Source: Akanthomyces muscarius (lineage: Eukaryota > Ascomycota > Sordariomycetes > Hypocreales > Cordycipitaceae). Taken from it: 64,000 nt of DNA. The position numbers and the translations under genes are program-made. Where the stretch lies: positions 3,658,001 through 3,722,000 of the forward strand of contig NC_079243.1 of NCBI RefSeq assembly GCF_028009165.1, in the 5' to 3' direction. Below are positions 63,061-64,000 of this stretch, piece by piece. The first letter of the stretch is position 1. Each line of letters begins with the position of its first letter. The notes under the pieces were generated by a model that was not told the DNA's origin, did no database searches, and saw only the letters and a program-made list of their open reading frames with translations.

Positions 63061-64000
63061 GGTTAGCACGAGGCCAGTAGATGAGAAGCTTCAACGCTGG
63101 TAAATATATAATTCAACGGTTACCTAGACGAAACTAAATAACAAATAGTCCTGATTGCAAAAGTCCATCCTGGAATAAGAGAAGAACATGCCGCCTACTT
63201 TGCGCCGCAGCTCAAGGTGGCGACGCAGCGGTGATAGTCTCAACGTCGAGGCGCAGCGGTTGCGACGCGACTTGAATCACTGTCGAATGCTGCTAGGAAT
63301 AGGTGCGGGACTATCGTTAAGCTACTGCTTGTGATAGAGAACGTTGATATCAATACAGATGATTTCTGGGGTCAGACACTGCTCTCGCGTGCCGCCAGGA
63401 ATTGGTGCAAGACTACCGTCGAGCTGCTCCAAGCTTGACAAGCATTTTTCAGATGTGAAAACTATGGAGTGTTTTTTCTTCTTTTTTTCCTTTTCACTTC
63501 TATTACCTGTCTTGTGCTCTAGAGAAACACTTCTTCGAAAATTGAATGCCTCGAATTCGCCCCTTTTTTTTCTTCAGGAGAGTTGCAGCGAACGCTAGTT
63601 ATGCTCGAAAGTATACATGGCTTACACAGCGCCTCTGGGAACTAAAAAAATGTAAACCGTGAGCGAGGCATTGGGGACGACTTGCGCCCGCCAGCCAATA
63701 GTGACGTAGCCGTGATGGCTGCTCTACACAAAAGTGGTAGCGGGATGTGCGTAGACCGTCGTCCCGCGTGGCCCGAAGTGGGGTCGGGAATCGCGTCAGA
63801 GCCAAAAATCGCCACAGTTGCTTTGTTGTGAATCAGTGTATATCATGTCTCTGTGTGAGCGTGGTGCGTGTCCATGCGTGATCTGATAAAGAGACTATTC
63901 CGAAGCCTCAGCGCGGCATTGCGGCGGACAGGGGCAGCGGTTCCAAAAGGTTATGCGCTGGACCAAGTTTTGGCAAATTGGGATTCTCTCGTATCTTGGT
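63061..64000. other. Right edge, no gene seen
   Basis: TMLH 3' region and 900 bases with only short frames. CT-rich text lies near 63475-63520. Confidence 0.45.

Noticed and set aside
1..64000. CRISPR arrays, operons, ribosome-binding sites, 5S rRNA genes
   Set aside because: The sequence is eukaryotic nuclear DNA. No regularly spaced repeats were seen, and no 5S-like text was found by eye on either strand.

Overview
The window looks like a chromosomal piece of a filamentous ascomycete (Pezizomycotina, most likely Sordariomycetes/Hypocreales). Genes are dense and on both strands. They are interrupted by short introns (mostly 46-110 bases) with GTACGT/GTAAGT donors, CTAAC-type branch sites and CAG/TAG acceptors. 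The proteins are typical of this group: DUF3684 protein, UGO1, SHG1, TMLH, fungal complex I subunits and secreted proteases. One repeat island is TA-rich in a way that suggests repeat-induced point mutation. All assignments come from reading the sequence and from family knowledge; no search was run.

Layout. 0-3 kb: two tRNA-Trp genes and an F-box protein. 3.7-5.8 kb: a decayed TA-flanked DNA transposon (Fot1/Pot2-like size and ends), with a younger solo LTR nested inside. 7.2-7.7 kb: a small secreted cysteine-rich protein. 8.8-11.8 kb: HIS3 and GCD2 (eIF2B delta). 12-18.5 kb: a small complex I subunit and a 1,733-residue HSP90/sacsin-type ATPase protein (DUF3684). 19-24.4 kb: an ankyrin relic, an aldo-keto reductase, an MMTAG2-like protein, MED6 and a six-exon SDR. 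25-31.9 kb: ECM16/DHR1, a PAC3-type proteasome chaperone and a 6PGDH-like enzyme. 32.9-39.7 kb: an FAD monooxygenase, a PhoD-like phosphatase, RRP15 and YAH1 ferredoxin. 41-48.5 kb: a secreted M43 metalloprotease, UGO1, a NodL/maltose-acetyltransferase-type enzyme and the COMPASS subunit SHG1. 49-51.5 kb: two tRNA-Cys genes and a secreted cyanovirin-N-type protein. 51.7-63.1 kb: a DMT-family transporter with a 6-base micro-exon, a CocE/NonD hydrolase, a membrane-anchored ubiquitin protease and trimethyllysine dioxygenase (carnitine synthesis).

Most genes are unlinked housekeeping functions: translation control, ribosome biogenesis (ECM16, RRP15), transcription (MED6, SHG1) and mitochondria (YAH1, UGO1, complex I, TMLH). 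They do not form a pathway cluster. Close divergent pairs (MMTAG/MED6 and ECM16/PAC3, about 267 bases each) probably share promoters.

The most unusual signal is in the two tRNA-Trp genes. Besides the normal anticodon intron, each carries a second insertion of 55-56 bases in the variable loop. Both insertions have spliceosomal-type ends (GTACGTA, CTAAC, ACAG) around an unrelated middle.
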